A stretch of 16,659 bases of DNA from Candidatus Sumerlaeota bacterium (GCA_026398545.1 JAPLSR010000297.1:1-16659), one strand, 5' to 3'; shown: positions 7,865 to 15,049, counted from the stretch's first letter. Program-made: numbers and translations. The notes: generated from the letters alone by a model not told the origin.

Positions 7865-7884
7865 ATGTGCATCCAATGTGCATC
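7865..7884 (+). repeat. Two copies of ATGTGCATC spaced by one helical turn, leuS/epimerase gap
   Basis: ATGTGCATC occurs at 7865-7873 and again at 7876-7884, an 11-base period, in the 266-bp gap between the divergent leuS and epimerase genes. The spacing suits two protein-binding half-sites on one DNA face, but chance duplication is possible. I see no convincing promoter or riboswitch elsewhere in this gap. Confidence 0.3.
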
Positions 7885-7981
7885 GGTGCAAGAAAAAAAG
7901 ATTGATTTTTCGCACGCAAATAAAATGCTGAAGGTGTGTATGGCTTCAGTCTAAAGTCTCCAGAAAATCCGGGTTCAGCCT

Positions 7982-9055
7982 ATGAAAATCACCGGTCTGG
8001 AAATCAGGGAAGTTCCCTTCCGGCTCAAATATCCATCCGCCGTTGCCTATGCCATACAGTCACAAACTGTAAACATCTTTTTGAAAATGGAAACCTCGGA
8101 AGGTCTGGATGGCTGGGGATGCTCAGCGCCGGATGAGAGTGTGACAGGGGAAACCCCCATGTCAGTGAGCCAGTTCCTCAAAGAGACTGTCCGCCCGCTG
8201 ATACTCGGTCGAGACCCCCTTGAGCGGGAGGCCCTGATGAAGGAAATCAGAGATGCGGAGGGAAGTCAAAATCCTGCCGCCACCGCCGCAGTCTCCATCA
8301 GCCTTTTTGACCTGTGGGGTAAAATAAAGGAAATGCCGGTCTATTCCCTCCTTGGCGGGAGCGCCCGCGCCTTCCCTGCATCCTATACCATCTCCCTCTT
8401 GCCCCTTGAAACCGCTCTGGAGCAAACGCGCCAGGCGCTTGCACGCGGATTCCGTATCCTTAAGGTGAAACTGGGCGAAGGGTCCGAACCCGATGCACGC
8501 CGCCTCGGGGAAATTCGCCGCCTCGCCGGACCTCAAATCCTTTTTCGCCTCGATGCCAATCAGGCTTACAGCGCCCTTGAAACTCTGGAATTCCTCAGAA
8601 TGATTGACATGGAAAACATTCAGTTTTTAGAGCAACCCACACCGGCGAAGGAACTCAAGGCGTTGAAGTATGTGACTGACCGCTCTCCCATCCCCATCAT
8701 GGCGGATGAATGTGTCCTTGACGCAGATGACGCCCGGAGGATTGTCTCGGAAAAAATCGCCCATCTGGTGAATATCAAGCTCATGAAATGCGGCGGTCTG
8801 GATGAGGCGTTGCGAATTGATGAGATTTGCGCAAAGGGCTGCGTGGGAACCATGCTTGGCTGCATGGATGAATCTGCACTCTCTATCAGCGCCGCAATGC
8901 ACCTCGCATGCGCCATGAAAAGCCTCCGCTATATTGACCTCGATGGTCACTTCGACATAATAAACGATATTGCCTCCAGCGCTCCCATTTTTAAAAATGG
9001 AAATTTGGAGATACCTGCCCGCCCCGGGTTGGGCGTTGACATCAACCCGAGTTAA
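7982..9055 (+). CDS. Enolase-superfamily dipeptide epimerase (L-Ala-D/L-Glu epimerase type)
   Basis: 357 residues, normal length for the muconate lactonizing enzyme subgroup. N-terminal capping domain (1-120), then a TIM barrel with KVK (161-163, acid/base Lys163), metal ligands Asp191 (RLDAN), Glu217 (FLEQP) and Asp242 (ADE), second acid/base Lys266 (NIKLMKCGG), and the GCMDES loop (293-298). The DLD motif (319-321) is the one that binds the substrate amino group in dipeptide epimerases. L-Ala-Glu epimerization feeds murein peptide recycling; other dipeptides are known substrates in this group, so specificity is open. Translation start: ATG 7982 fits the family's N-terminus (MKITGLEI) although the ribosome site is weak. 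It stands alone, 319 bases before the fmdB operon. Confidence 0.92.
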   Translation: MKITGLEIREVPFRLKYPSAVAYAIQSQTVNIFLKMETSEGLDGWGCSAPDESVTGETPMSVSQFLKETVRPLILGRDPLEREALMKEIRDAEGSQNPAATAAVSISLFDLWGKIKEMPVYSLLGGSARAFPASYTISLLPLETALEQTRQALARGFRILKVKLGEGSEPDARRLGEIRRLAGPQILFRLDANQAYSALETLEFLRMIDMENIQFLEQPTPAKELKALKYVTDRSPIPIMADECVLDADDARRIVSEKIAHLVNIKLMKCGGLDEALRIDEICAKGCVGTMLGCMDESALSISAAMHLACAMKSLRYIDLDGHFDIINDIASSAPIFKNGNLEIPARPGLGVDINPS

Positions 9056-9146
9056 ATTCTGACGCACCTCGGGAAGAATTAAAGTTGCATCGTTTAAAAA
9101 TCAGAGGTATAAATTTTCCATATTATAGATTGTGAGATAGAGCGCT

Positions 9147-9190
9147 GGTGCAAAATTATTTTTAGAATATCTAAAAATATGAGATGCACC
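9147..9190. repeat. 44-base nested hairpin downstream of the epimerase gene
   Basis: GGTGCA (9147-9152) pairs with TGCACC (9185-9190), and inside it TATTTTTAGA (9157-9166) pairs perfectly with TCTAAAAATA (9170-9179) around a 3-base loop. The lower part has a small unpaired bulge. It lies 91 bases after the epimerase stop. It lacks the GC stem plus U-run of a classical terminator, so a transcript-end structure or a small mobile repeat are both possible. Confidence 0.6.
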
Positions 9191-9191
9191 A

Positions 9192-9279
9192 TCCGCCTCA
9201 GGCGGACACGGAGGACACAGAGGATAATGAAACAAAGAAAATATCGGAAATTCTCTGTGCACTCTGTGACTCTGTGGTG
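9192..9279. repeat. Palindrome plus imperfect inverted repeat built of CACAGAG/CTCTGTG units
   Basis: CCGCCT-C-AGGCGG (9192-9204) is a perfect dyad. It runs into GGACACGGAGGACACAGAGG (9203-9222), which is mirrored by CTCTGTGCACTCTGTG and a third CTCTGTGG unit at 9253-9277. Repeats of this kind occur in the intergenic DNA of many environmental bacterial genomes. Together with the hairpin just before it, this fills most of the 318-base gap between the epimerase and fmdB genes; no protein gene longer than the short frame at 9337 is supported there. Confidence 0.6.
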
Positions 9280-9336
9280 AATAAATTCTATTTTTTAGTC
9301 TCTATTAAAATATCCGGCAACAGTTCAGGAGTGGCA

Positions 9337-9393
9337 ATGAAAGAGGAGGATTACAATTTTCAGGGAGTGGAATATGCCAATCTACGAATATAA
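9337..9393 (+). other. Possible 18-codon leader ORF overlapping the fmdB start
   Basis: ATG 9337 is preceded by CAGGAG at good spacing and opens an 18-residue frame (starts MKEEDYNF) ending at TAA 9391-9393, 20 bases into fmdB in another frame. Ribosomes finishing here could help initiate fmdB. The peptide shows no run of one amino acid, so attenuation by a regulatory codon stretch is not indicated. It may be chance. Confidence 0.3.
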
Positions 9394-9598
9394 ATGCGGT
9401 GACTGCGAACATATCACCGAATTTCTGGAACGGCTGAACAGCGATTCCCGGCACGCCTGCGAGAAATGCGGCGGGGAAAAGATGTCGAAGGTCATGTCAA
9501 TCTTCAGCGCCACCGTTGATGGCAAATCCATCACAAATAGCGATTCAGATAACTGCTCCACCTGCGGCAGGCACAACTGCAGCACATGCGGTCACTGA
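9374..9598 (+). CDS. FmdB-family zinc ribbon protein
   Basis: 74 residues beginning MPIYEYKC, the family's hallmark. CGDC (8-11) and CEKCG (29-33) form the zinc ribbon; the tail carries two further CxxC pairs (61/64 and 69/72), as in many members. AGGGAG precedes the start at good spacing. The family name comes from a putative regulator of formamidase genes, but most members have no established role and transcription or metal-handling functions are only proposed. It is the first gene of an apparent operon with yggS, 14 bases downstream, and the radical SAM gene. Confidence 0.92.
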   Translation: MPIYEYKCGDCEHITEFLERLNSDSRHACEKCGGEKMSKVMSIFSATVDGKSITNSDSDNCSTCGRHNCSTCGH

Positions 9599-9612
9599 CA
9601 GGGCGGGCGCCA

Positions 9613-10323
9613 ATGAATGAAGAGAGTCATCTTGAGGCAGTCCGGCGGGCGGTCAGGGACATTCTGAGTGAACTTCCCCCGCATGTGACACTTGTTGCCG
9701 CGGCTAAGATGCGCACAGCGGAAGAGCTCCTCGCCGCATGTGAGGCGGGCATCCATGCCATCGGGCATAATTACGTTCAGGATGCCGAGGCGATGCGGGC
9801 AGTCCTTGGAGGGCGCGCCCGATGGCACTTCATTGGACATCTTCAGAAAAACAAGTCAAAAAAGGCGGCGCAACTCTTTGACATGATTGAGACGCTGGAC
9901 TCCTTTGAACTTGCCTCACGGCTGGATAAAGAGTGTGCGCTCATCGGCAAGGTCTTGCCCATCCTCATTGAGATAAACAGCGGATGCGAGAGCGCCAAGG
10001 CAGGCGTCATGCCGGAGGATGCAGAGCCTCTCGCCCTGCGGCTCGCCACACTTGAACACCTCCGCCTCCAAGGGCTCATGACCATGGGGCCATTCACGGA
10101 AAATCCTGAAGAGGCGCGCCCCTTTTTCCGCGTCACTAAAGATGCCTTTGACCGCCTCGCCTGTGCCGCCATCCCGAATGTCGAAATGCGTTTCCTCTCC
10201 ATGGGGATGAGCAATACCTACAAAGTGGCTATTGAAGAGGGGGCGAACATCGTCCGCATCGGGACAAAACTCTTTGGCGCTCGTCCCTCCCAAAATAAAC
10301 TCAACATTGGAAATGCTGGATGA
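9613..10323 (+). CDS. yggS: YggS/PLPBP family pyridoxal-phosphate homeostasis protein
   Basis: 236 residues from ATG 9613. An earlier ATG at 9586 would overlap fmdB and has no ribosome site. The single-domain alanine-racemase-like barrel is recognised by the PLP lysine at LVAAAK (Lys32), WHFIGHLQKNK, GLMTMGPF and the phosphate-binding stretch FLSMGMSN to VRIGTKLFG. It buffers cellular PLP and has no known catalytic turnover; in E. coli its loss disturbs vitamin B6 pools and glycine cleavage. Two usual residues differ: FGENYVQE reads IGHNYVQD, and the Asp after GMSN is Thr. Its stop overlaps the next start as ATGA, so it is translationally coupled to the lipoyl synthase-like gene. Confidence 0.95.
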   Translation: MNEESHLEAVRRAVRDILSELPPHVTLVAAAKMRTAEELLAACEAGIHAIGHNYVQDAEAMRAVLGGRARWHFIGHLQKNKSKKAAQLFDMIETLDSFELASRLDKECALIGKVLPILIEINSGCESAKAGVMPEDAEPLALRLATLEHLRLQGLMTMGPFTENPEEARPFFRVTKDAFDRLACAAIPNVEMRFLSMGMSNTYKVAIEEGANIVRIGTKLFGARPSQNKLNIGNAG

Positions 10324-12263
10324 AACAGGAAAGCCCAACGTTCGTCAAAATCTCACTGGCGGCGGCGATGACACTCGGTTTTCGCACAGGGAGATTCTGG
10401 CGAGATGCAAAGATGACCTGCGTTAATCTCCTCCTTCACTATGAGGATGGCTGCAGGGCAAACTGCGCTTACTGCGGACTCTCCCGAAGCCGCACGGCTT
10501 TTGAAAAAACCTTCATCCGCGTCCCCTGGCATGTCCATGCGATGGATGACATCATCGCACGGCTGAAAAAATCCAAAACCGCAAGGCGCACCTGTATCTC
10601 GATGCTCACACATCCCCGCGCAAGTGATGACACCCTCACATTAGCGGGTCGTCTTGTCCACGAAACGCCCCAGTCCGTCTCAGTCCTTATCTCCCCCACC
10701 ATCACGGATGAAACATTCCTGCGGGAACTGCGTGCCGCCGGCGTTGAAAAAATCGGCGTCGCCATTGATACCGCAACACCTGAACTATTTGACAGACTGC
10801 GGGGCGGAGGCGTGCAGGGACCGCATCGGTGGGATGTTTACTGGAGTCGCCTTGCGCAGGCTCTGGAAATCTTTGGCAAACAAAATGTGGGGGTGCATTT
10901 CATCTGCGGTCTCGGCGAAACAGAGCAGGAACTCGTCCGAATCTTCCAGCGTGCGGGGGATGCCGGTTGCCCGAATCATCTGTTTTCCTTCTACCCAGAG
11001 CAGGGTTCCATCATGGAATACAACCCTCAGCCGCCGCTTAATGCCTATCGCCGCATCCAGATTGCCTGCCATCTGGTAGATGAGGGATATTCCCATTATG
11101 ATAATTTCGAGTTTGACGAAAATACAGGATGCATCACGAATTTCGGCGCGCCTCAGAACGTCCTCAACCGGCTTATAGACTCCGGCGCGCCCTTTATGAC
11201 GCGCGGGTGCAAGGGATGCACAGGCAGGGTGGACTGTAATCGCCCCTTCGGCAACTCCCCGCCCGGAGAGGAACTCCGCAACTATCCTTTTGAACCAACC
11301 GGTGAAGACATTGCCCTCATCCGCACCCAGATTTTTTCCGCCCCGCGCCCCGCCAAACGCGCCGTCACCTTCAGCATCCCGAATACCAAGTATTACCACA
11401 CGGATGCCTATTCCAACCGTGGCGGGAATTCATTCCTCGGCGTCTCGATAACGGGCAGGGAATGTCACCTCCTCTGCGACCACTGCAAAGCAAAACTCCT
11501 TGAGCGCATGATTGCCACCCCAACACCGGAGTCGCTCTGGAAGATGGCTTCTGAGGCGGCAGGACATGGGACAAAAGGTATGCTGATTTCCGGTGGATGC
11601 GATTCAAACGGCATTGTGCCTCTCATCCCATTTGCCCAAACCCTCAGCCGCATAAGGAAGGAACTCAGCCTTCGGCTCGCCGTCCACACAAAACTTGTGA
11701 ACCGCCCACTTGCGGAGGCGCTCGCCCCGACAGGCATCGATGCCGTCATGGTGGATGTGGTGGATACGGATGTCTTACAACGGGTGTATCATTTAACCGG
11801 CAAGACTTTGGAAGACGTCAGGGGTTCGCTTGACCTTCTGAAGGAATATCATCTACCTGCCGCCCCGCATATCATTCTTGGTCTGGGAAATGGCGCAACC
11901 GGTTGTGAGGATGATATTGAGCATGAACTTGAGCTGATTAATCTCCTGAGGGTACATCGACTGAAATCCCTTGTGCTTGTATTTCTGATGCCCCTGCCCA
12001 AAACACCGCTGGCTCACGCAGAGCCATTCCCCCTCAGGAAGGTGAACCGCCTCTTCGCCGAGACACGACGCTTATTTCCCGAAACACCCATTCATCTCGG
12101 CTGTGCGAGACCGGCGGGCGCTTATCAGATAAAGGTGGAGATACTTGCCCTGAAACACGGCTTTGAAGGCATTGCCTTCCCATCGGAGGAAGTAGTCGCC
12201 ATCGCCAGAAAGCGCCACTTTGCCATACGCTTCGAAGAAACCTGCTGCGCGTTAATTGAATAG
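10320..12263 (+). CDS. lipS2-lipS1: Double radical SAM protein: LipS2-LipS1 type lipoyl synthase in one chain
   Basis: 647 residues containing two radical SAM modules. The first has CRANCAYC (Cys45/49/52) in the context VNLLLHYEDGC, then PHRWDVYW and HLFSFYPEQGS, and ends with a second cysteine group GCKGC-TGRVDC (297, 300, 306) likely to hold an auxiliary iron-sulfur cluster. The second has ECHLLCDHC (Cys382/386/389) followed by KAKLLERM, LISGGCDSNG, PHIILGLGNG and HLGCARPAGAY. These match my memory of archaeal LipS2 and LipS1, which together insert two sulfurs into protein-bound octanoyl groups; each is normally a separate protein of about 300 residues, often misannotated as biotin synthase-like. 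Here the halves are joined in frame through a linker near residues 330-350. Classical LipA cysteine motifs are absent. The start overlaps yggS (ATGA). The fusion is certain; the lipoyl function is inferred by homology. Confidence 0.82.
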   Translation: MKQESPTFVKISLAAAMTLGFRTGRFWRDAKMTCVNLLLHYEDGCRANCAYCGLSRSRTAFEKTFIRVPWHVHAMDDIIARLKKSKTARRTCISMLTHPRASDDTLTLAGRLVHETPQSVSVLISPTITDETFLRELRAAGVEKIGVAIDTATPELFDRLRGGGVQGPHRWDVYWSRLAQALEIFGKQNVGVHFICGLGETEQELVRIFQRAGDAGCPNHLFSFYPEQGSIMEYNPQPPLNAYRRIQIACHLVDEGYSHYDNFEFDENTGCITNFGAPQNVLNRLIDSGAPFMTRGCKGCTGRVDCNRPFGNSPPGEELRNYPFEPTGEDIALIRTQIFSAPRPAKRAVTFSIPNTKYYHTDAYSNRGGNSFLGVSITGRECHLLCDHCKAKLLERMIATPTPESLWKMASEAAGHGTKGMLISGGCDSNGIVPLIPFAQTLSRIRKELSLRLAVHTKLVNRPLAEALAPTGIDAVMVDVVDTDVLQRVYHLTGKTLEDVRGSLDLLKEYHLPAAPHIILGLGNGATGCEDDIEHELELINLLRVHRLKSLVLVFLMPLPKTPLAHAEPFPLRKVNRLFAETRRLFPETPIHLGCARPAGAYQIKVEILALKHGFEGIAFPSEEVVAIARKRHFAIRFEETCCALIE

Positions 12264-12266
12264 TAA

Positions 12267-12283
12267 TGGACATGTTGTGTCCA
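12267..12283. terminator. Short dyad between convergent lipS2-lipS1 and gdhA
   Basis: TGGACA-TGTTG-TGTCCA forms a 6-bp stem with a 5-base loop in the 33-base gap between two convergent genes. The flanking TAA/TTA bases could extend it. There is no clear U-run, so it would be a weak, possibly bidirectional, terminator. Confidence 0.4.
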
Positions 12284-12296
12284 CGGATTACACAAA

Positions 12297-13643
12297 TCAG
12301 ACCAGTCCCTGTTCAATCATGGCATCGGCAACCTTCAAGAAACCGGCGATGTTGGCGCCCACCACATAATCACCCGGACAACCATATTCCTTCGCCGTGC
12401 GCCAGGAATTATCATGAATCTCTTTCATCAGTTCCTGAAGCTTGGCGTCCACATACTCCCTGCTCCAGTGTATAAACTGGGCGTTTTGCGCCATTTCAAG
12501 TCCAGAGACCGCCACACCGCCGGCATTCGCCGCCTTACCGGGACCGTAAAGAATCTTCGCCTCCTGAAAGACATGGACTGCCTGTGGGATGCAGGGCATG
12601 TTTGCACCTTCAGCCACAAGGTAGCAACCATTCCTGACAAGGGTCTTTGTATCCTCTTCTTCAATCTCATTCTGGGTGGCGCATGGGAAGGCACAGTCAC
12701 AAGGGATATCCCAGGGCTTGGCGCCATCTCTATAGGTGACACCCTTGAAATGCCCGGCATAATCACGAATCCTGCCCCGCCTGACATTCTTGAGCTCAAA
12801 AATAAAGGCAAGCTTTTCTTCATTGATGCCGTCAGGGTCATAAATGACGCCATCTGAATCGGACATGCTCACAACCTTTGCGCCTAGCTGGATGAGTTTC
12901 TGCGCCGTGAACTGGGAGACATTGCCCGAGCCGGAGATGGTGCAAACCTTTCCCTTGAACTCCTCTTCACGGGTCCTCAGCATCTCACGGGCAAAATAGA
13001 CACAGCCATAACCGGTTGCCTCGGGGCGCAGGTGTGAACCGCCCCAGTTCAGGCTCTTGCCCGTCAGTGCGCCATTGAATTCATTCACAATGCGCTTATA
13101 CTGTCCGAAGAGGTATCCGATTTCCCGTTTACCAACACCGATGTCGCCAGCGGGGACATCAGTTGCGGGACCGATATGGCGGTAGAGCTCTATCATAAAG
13201 GACTGACAAAAGCGCATGACCTCTCCATCAGACTTTCCCTTGGGGTCAAAATCAGAGCCGCCCTTGGCGCCGCCCATATACAGGGTAGTCAGGGCATTCT
13301 TGAAAATCTGCTCAAACGCCAGAAATTTCATAATGCCTAAATTGACGCTCGGATGGAACCTGAGCCCGCCCTTGTAAGGACCGATGGCACTGTTGAATTC
13401 CACACGGTATCCGCGGTTTATCTGGATTTCACACCTGTCATCAATCCAGGGCACGCGGAACATGATGACCCGCTCAGGCTCAGTGATACGTTCAAGGATT
13501 TTGTGCTTTTCATAGATAGGATGTCGGTCAAGGGCTGGCTCAAGCGACTCAAGAACCTCCCTGACCGCCTGGTGAAATTCATACTCGCGCGGGTTACGAT
13601 GGATAATCGTTTCCATAACGGAATTGATACATGCCTTAGACAT
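12297..13643 (-). CDS. gdhA: Glutamate dehydrogenase, hexameric bacterial type
   Basis: 448 residues from ATG 13643, essentially the length of E. coli GdhA; a longer frame to 13712 exists but the GGGGGGA ribosome site sits just before 13643. It makes glutamate from 2-oxoglutarate and ammonium (reversible). Substrate residues are in place: Lys91 (GPYKGGLRF), Gln112, Lys115, catalytic Lys127 (MGGAKGGSDFDPKG) and Asp167 (AGDIGV). The nucleotide-binding loop is SGSGNVSQ (237-244). NADPH is the likely cofactor by subgroup, not proven. The usual GGGKGG reads GGAKGG. It is divergent from nrpR, whose effector in archaea is 2-oxoglutarate, so repression by NrpR through the shared gap is a natural hypothesis. 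Confidence 0.97.
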   Translation of the reverse strand: MSKACINSVMETIIHRNPREYEFHQAVREVLESLEPALDRHPIYEKHKILERITEPERVIMFRVPWIDDRCEIQINRGYRVEFNSAIGPYKGGLRFHPSVNLGIMKFLAFEQIFKNALTTLYMGGAKGGSDFDPKGKSDGEVMRFCQSFMIELYRHIGPATDVPAGDIGVGKREIGYLFGQYKRIVNEFNGALTGKSLNWGGSHLRPEATGYGCVYFAREMLRTREEEFKGKVCTISGSGNVSQFTAQKLIQLGAKVVSMSDSDGVIYDPDGINEEKLAFIFELKNVRRGRIRDYAGHFKGVTYRDGAKPWDIPCDCAFPCATQNEIEEEDTKTLVRNGCYLVAEGANMPCIPQAVHVFQEAKILYGPGKAANAGGVAVSGLEMAQNAQFIHWSREYVDAKLQELMKEIHDNSWRTAKEYGCPGDYVVGANIAGFLKVADAMIEQGLV

Positions 13644-13814
13644 GGTTTCCCCCCATTCATTCTCCCAACATTTGCCCCTTATAAAATCAACCGGGCAATA
13701 TGAGATATACAACGATTCAACTAAAGTTTATTCTTATCGTGGATTAGGAATAGCAGAGGCAAATCCAAACATGAAGTCTGACACCATTTGCCTTAAAAAT
13801 GGCAAAAGAACTCA

Positions 13815-13840
13815 TTATTCAGGAAATATTTCCTGAATAA
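13815..13840. promoter_or_regulatory. Perfect 26-bp palindrome, candidate NrpR operator
   Basis: The two 13-base halves are exact reverse complements around the core GGAAATATTTCC. Archaeal NrpR operators are GGAA-N6-TTCC; this one has N4 between the same half-sites. It lies in the 335-bp divergent gap, 172 bases from the gdhA ATG and 138 from the nrpR TTG. A weaker dyad TTTGCC-N8-GGCAAA lies nearby at 13787-13806. A palindrome this long is expected about 0.0003 times by chance in a random sequence of this size. Confidence 0.65.
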
Positions 13841-13893
13841 ATATCCTATTCCCCCCATTCCCCGAAAACGGTGCCATCAATAAACATCTGCCC

Positions 13894-13920
13894 TTGACAT
13901 CAATTATTCTGCCGGATAAT
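13894..13920 (+). promoter_or_regulatory. Candidate promoter for nrpR
   Basis: TTGACA (13894-13899) and GATAAT (13915-13920) are separated by 15 bases, 58 bases before the nrpR start. The -35 is perfect but the spacing is shorter than the usual 17. Confidence 0.45.
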
Positions 13921-13944
13921 GGACATTTATCAATTCTGAATTAA

Positions 13945-13957
13945 GGAAGGTTATTCC
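13945..13957. promoter_or_regulatory. Second GGAA-N5-TTCC site just before nrpR
   Basis: GGAA (13945-13948) and TTCC (13954-13957) flank 5 bases, between the candidate promoter and the nrpR ribosome site. It could serve autoregulation if NrpR tolerates this spacing, but only eight bases are specified, so chance is quite possible. Confidence 0.25.
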
Positions 13958-13978
13958 CGTTCACAGGGGTGAATCTCC

Positions 13979-14974
13979 TTGGAAGATAAAAAGGAAAACC
14001 GAATTCGCATCCTCCTGAATATCCTCTCCCAGACTGAAAAATCCATAGGTGCAACACGTCTGGCGGCTGCCTTCAGCAATTTCGGCATCAATGTCAGCGA
14101 CCGGACCCTGCGGCTTCTGCTTGATGATATGGATGAGCGGGGTCTCACGGAGAATCTGGGACGCCTGGGCAGGCGCCTCACACCGAAAGGGTTTAAGGTT
14201 GCCTCGGAGCATGTCTCCGCCTCCCTCTGGGGATTTGTGAACGTAAAGGCGGAAACCCTTGCTTCCCAGATGACATTCTCACTATCCCGCCAACGCGGCA
14301 CCATTGTCCTGAACACCTCATTTATCCCGAAAAAATACATGCCAGTGGCGGCAGAGGAGATTCTCCGCGCCTATCGCGCCGGCATAAGTTATGGCGAGCT
14401 TCTCGCCATCGGGATGCCGGGGGAGATATTCTGCGGACAGCGTGTGCCGGATGATGACATCGCCATCGGGACAGTTTGCGGAATCACGGCAAATGGCATC
14501 TTTCTGCAGGCGGGAATTATCACCATATCCATCTTCGGCGGTCTCCTTGAAATAAATGAGGGGCGTCCCCAGTATTTTCAGCACATCATCAAATACAGCG
14601 GGACAACCATTGACCCCCTTGAGATTTTCATGCGGGGCGAGATGACATCGGTGGGGCAGGTGGCTCGTGGGAGACGCGGCTTGATTGGCGCAGGATTCCG
14701 GGAGGTCCCTGCCACCAGTCTGCCCAGGATAGAACGGTTCCGTGAGCATATGACCAAGGCGCGGCTGAAGGGCATCATTGCCATCGGCAAGCCGGGTCAG
14801 CCCCTTGCCGCCTCGCAGGTCACTCAGGGGCGGGTTGGGGTCATTGTCATGGCGGGGTTGAATCCGATTGCCGCCGCGCAGGAGCGCCACATCCCGATTA
14901 AGTCCTTCGCCATGTCGCGCCTTTATCCTTATGAGAAACTGGTTCACTTCAGCGTCCTGCGGAAATTCTTCTGA
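13979..14974 (+). CDS. nrpR: NrpR-type nitrogen regulator (winged helix plus one NrpR/DUF128 domain)
   Basis: 331 residues from TTG 13979, supported by AGGGGTGA 7 bases upstream. Residues 6-75 form the winged helix-turn-helix (RIRILLNILSQ, VSDRTLRLLLDDMDERGL, RLTPKGF). Residues 83-320 match the NrpR regulatory domain: QMTFSLSRQRGTIVLN, IAIGTVCGITANGIFLQAG, FGGLLEI, DPLEIFMRGEMTSV, GAGFREVP and VGVIVMAGLNPIAA. In methanogens NrpR represses nif, glnA and related genes and is released by 2-oxoglutarate. Methanococcus NrpR has two regulatory domains; this protein has one, like the DNA-binding NrpRI of Methanosarcina. It is divergent from gdhA across a gap with a strong palindrome, and upstream of an ADP-ribosylglycohydrolase-fold gene on the same strand. 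Family assignment is firm; the targets are inferred. Confidence 0.92.
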   Translation: MEDKKENRIRILLNILSQTEKSIGATRLAAAFSNFGINVSDRTLRLLLDDMDERGLTENLGRLGRRLTPKGFKVASEHVSASLWGFVNVKAETLASQMTFSLSRQRGTIVLNTSFIPKKYMPVAAEEILRAYRAGISYGELLAIGMPGEIFCGQRVPDDDIAIGTVCGITANGIFLQAGIITISIFGGLLEINEGRPQYFQHIIKYSGTTIDPLEIFMRGEMTSVGQVARGRRGLIGAGFREVPATSLPRIERFREHMTKARLKGIIAIGKPGQPLAASQVTQGRVGVIVMAGLNPIAAAQERHIPIKSFAMSRLYPYEKLVHFSVLRKFF

Positions 14975-15049
14975 TGAGTCTGCGGCGCTTTATTTTCTTC
15001 CCGTTATATCGGGATGGTTCACAATGAAAATCACCATGTCAGGAAATAT

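Noticed and set aside
7716..7981. T-box leucine riboswitch before leuS
   Set aside because: No T-box antiterminator core and no terminator hairpin were seen on the minus strand of the gap.
8985..9000. 16-bp perfect palindrome CCATTTTTAAAAATGG inside the epimerase gene
   Set aside because: It is AT-rich, lies in conserved coding sequence near the 3' end and has no gene nearby that it would control; most likely chance.
13644..13712. Longer gdhA start giving 23 more residues
   Set aside because: The ribosome site and the family length both favour ATG 13643.
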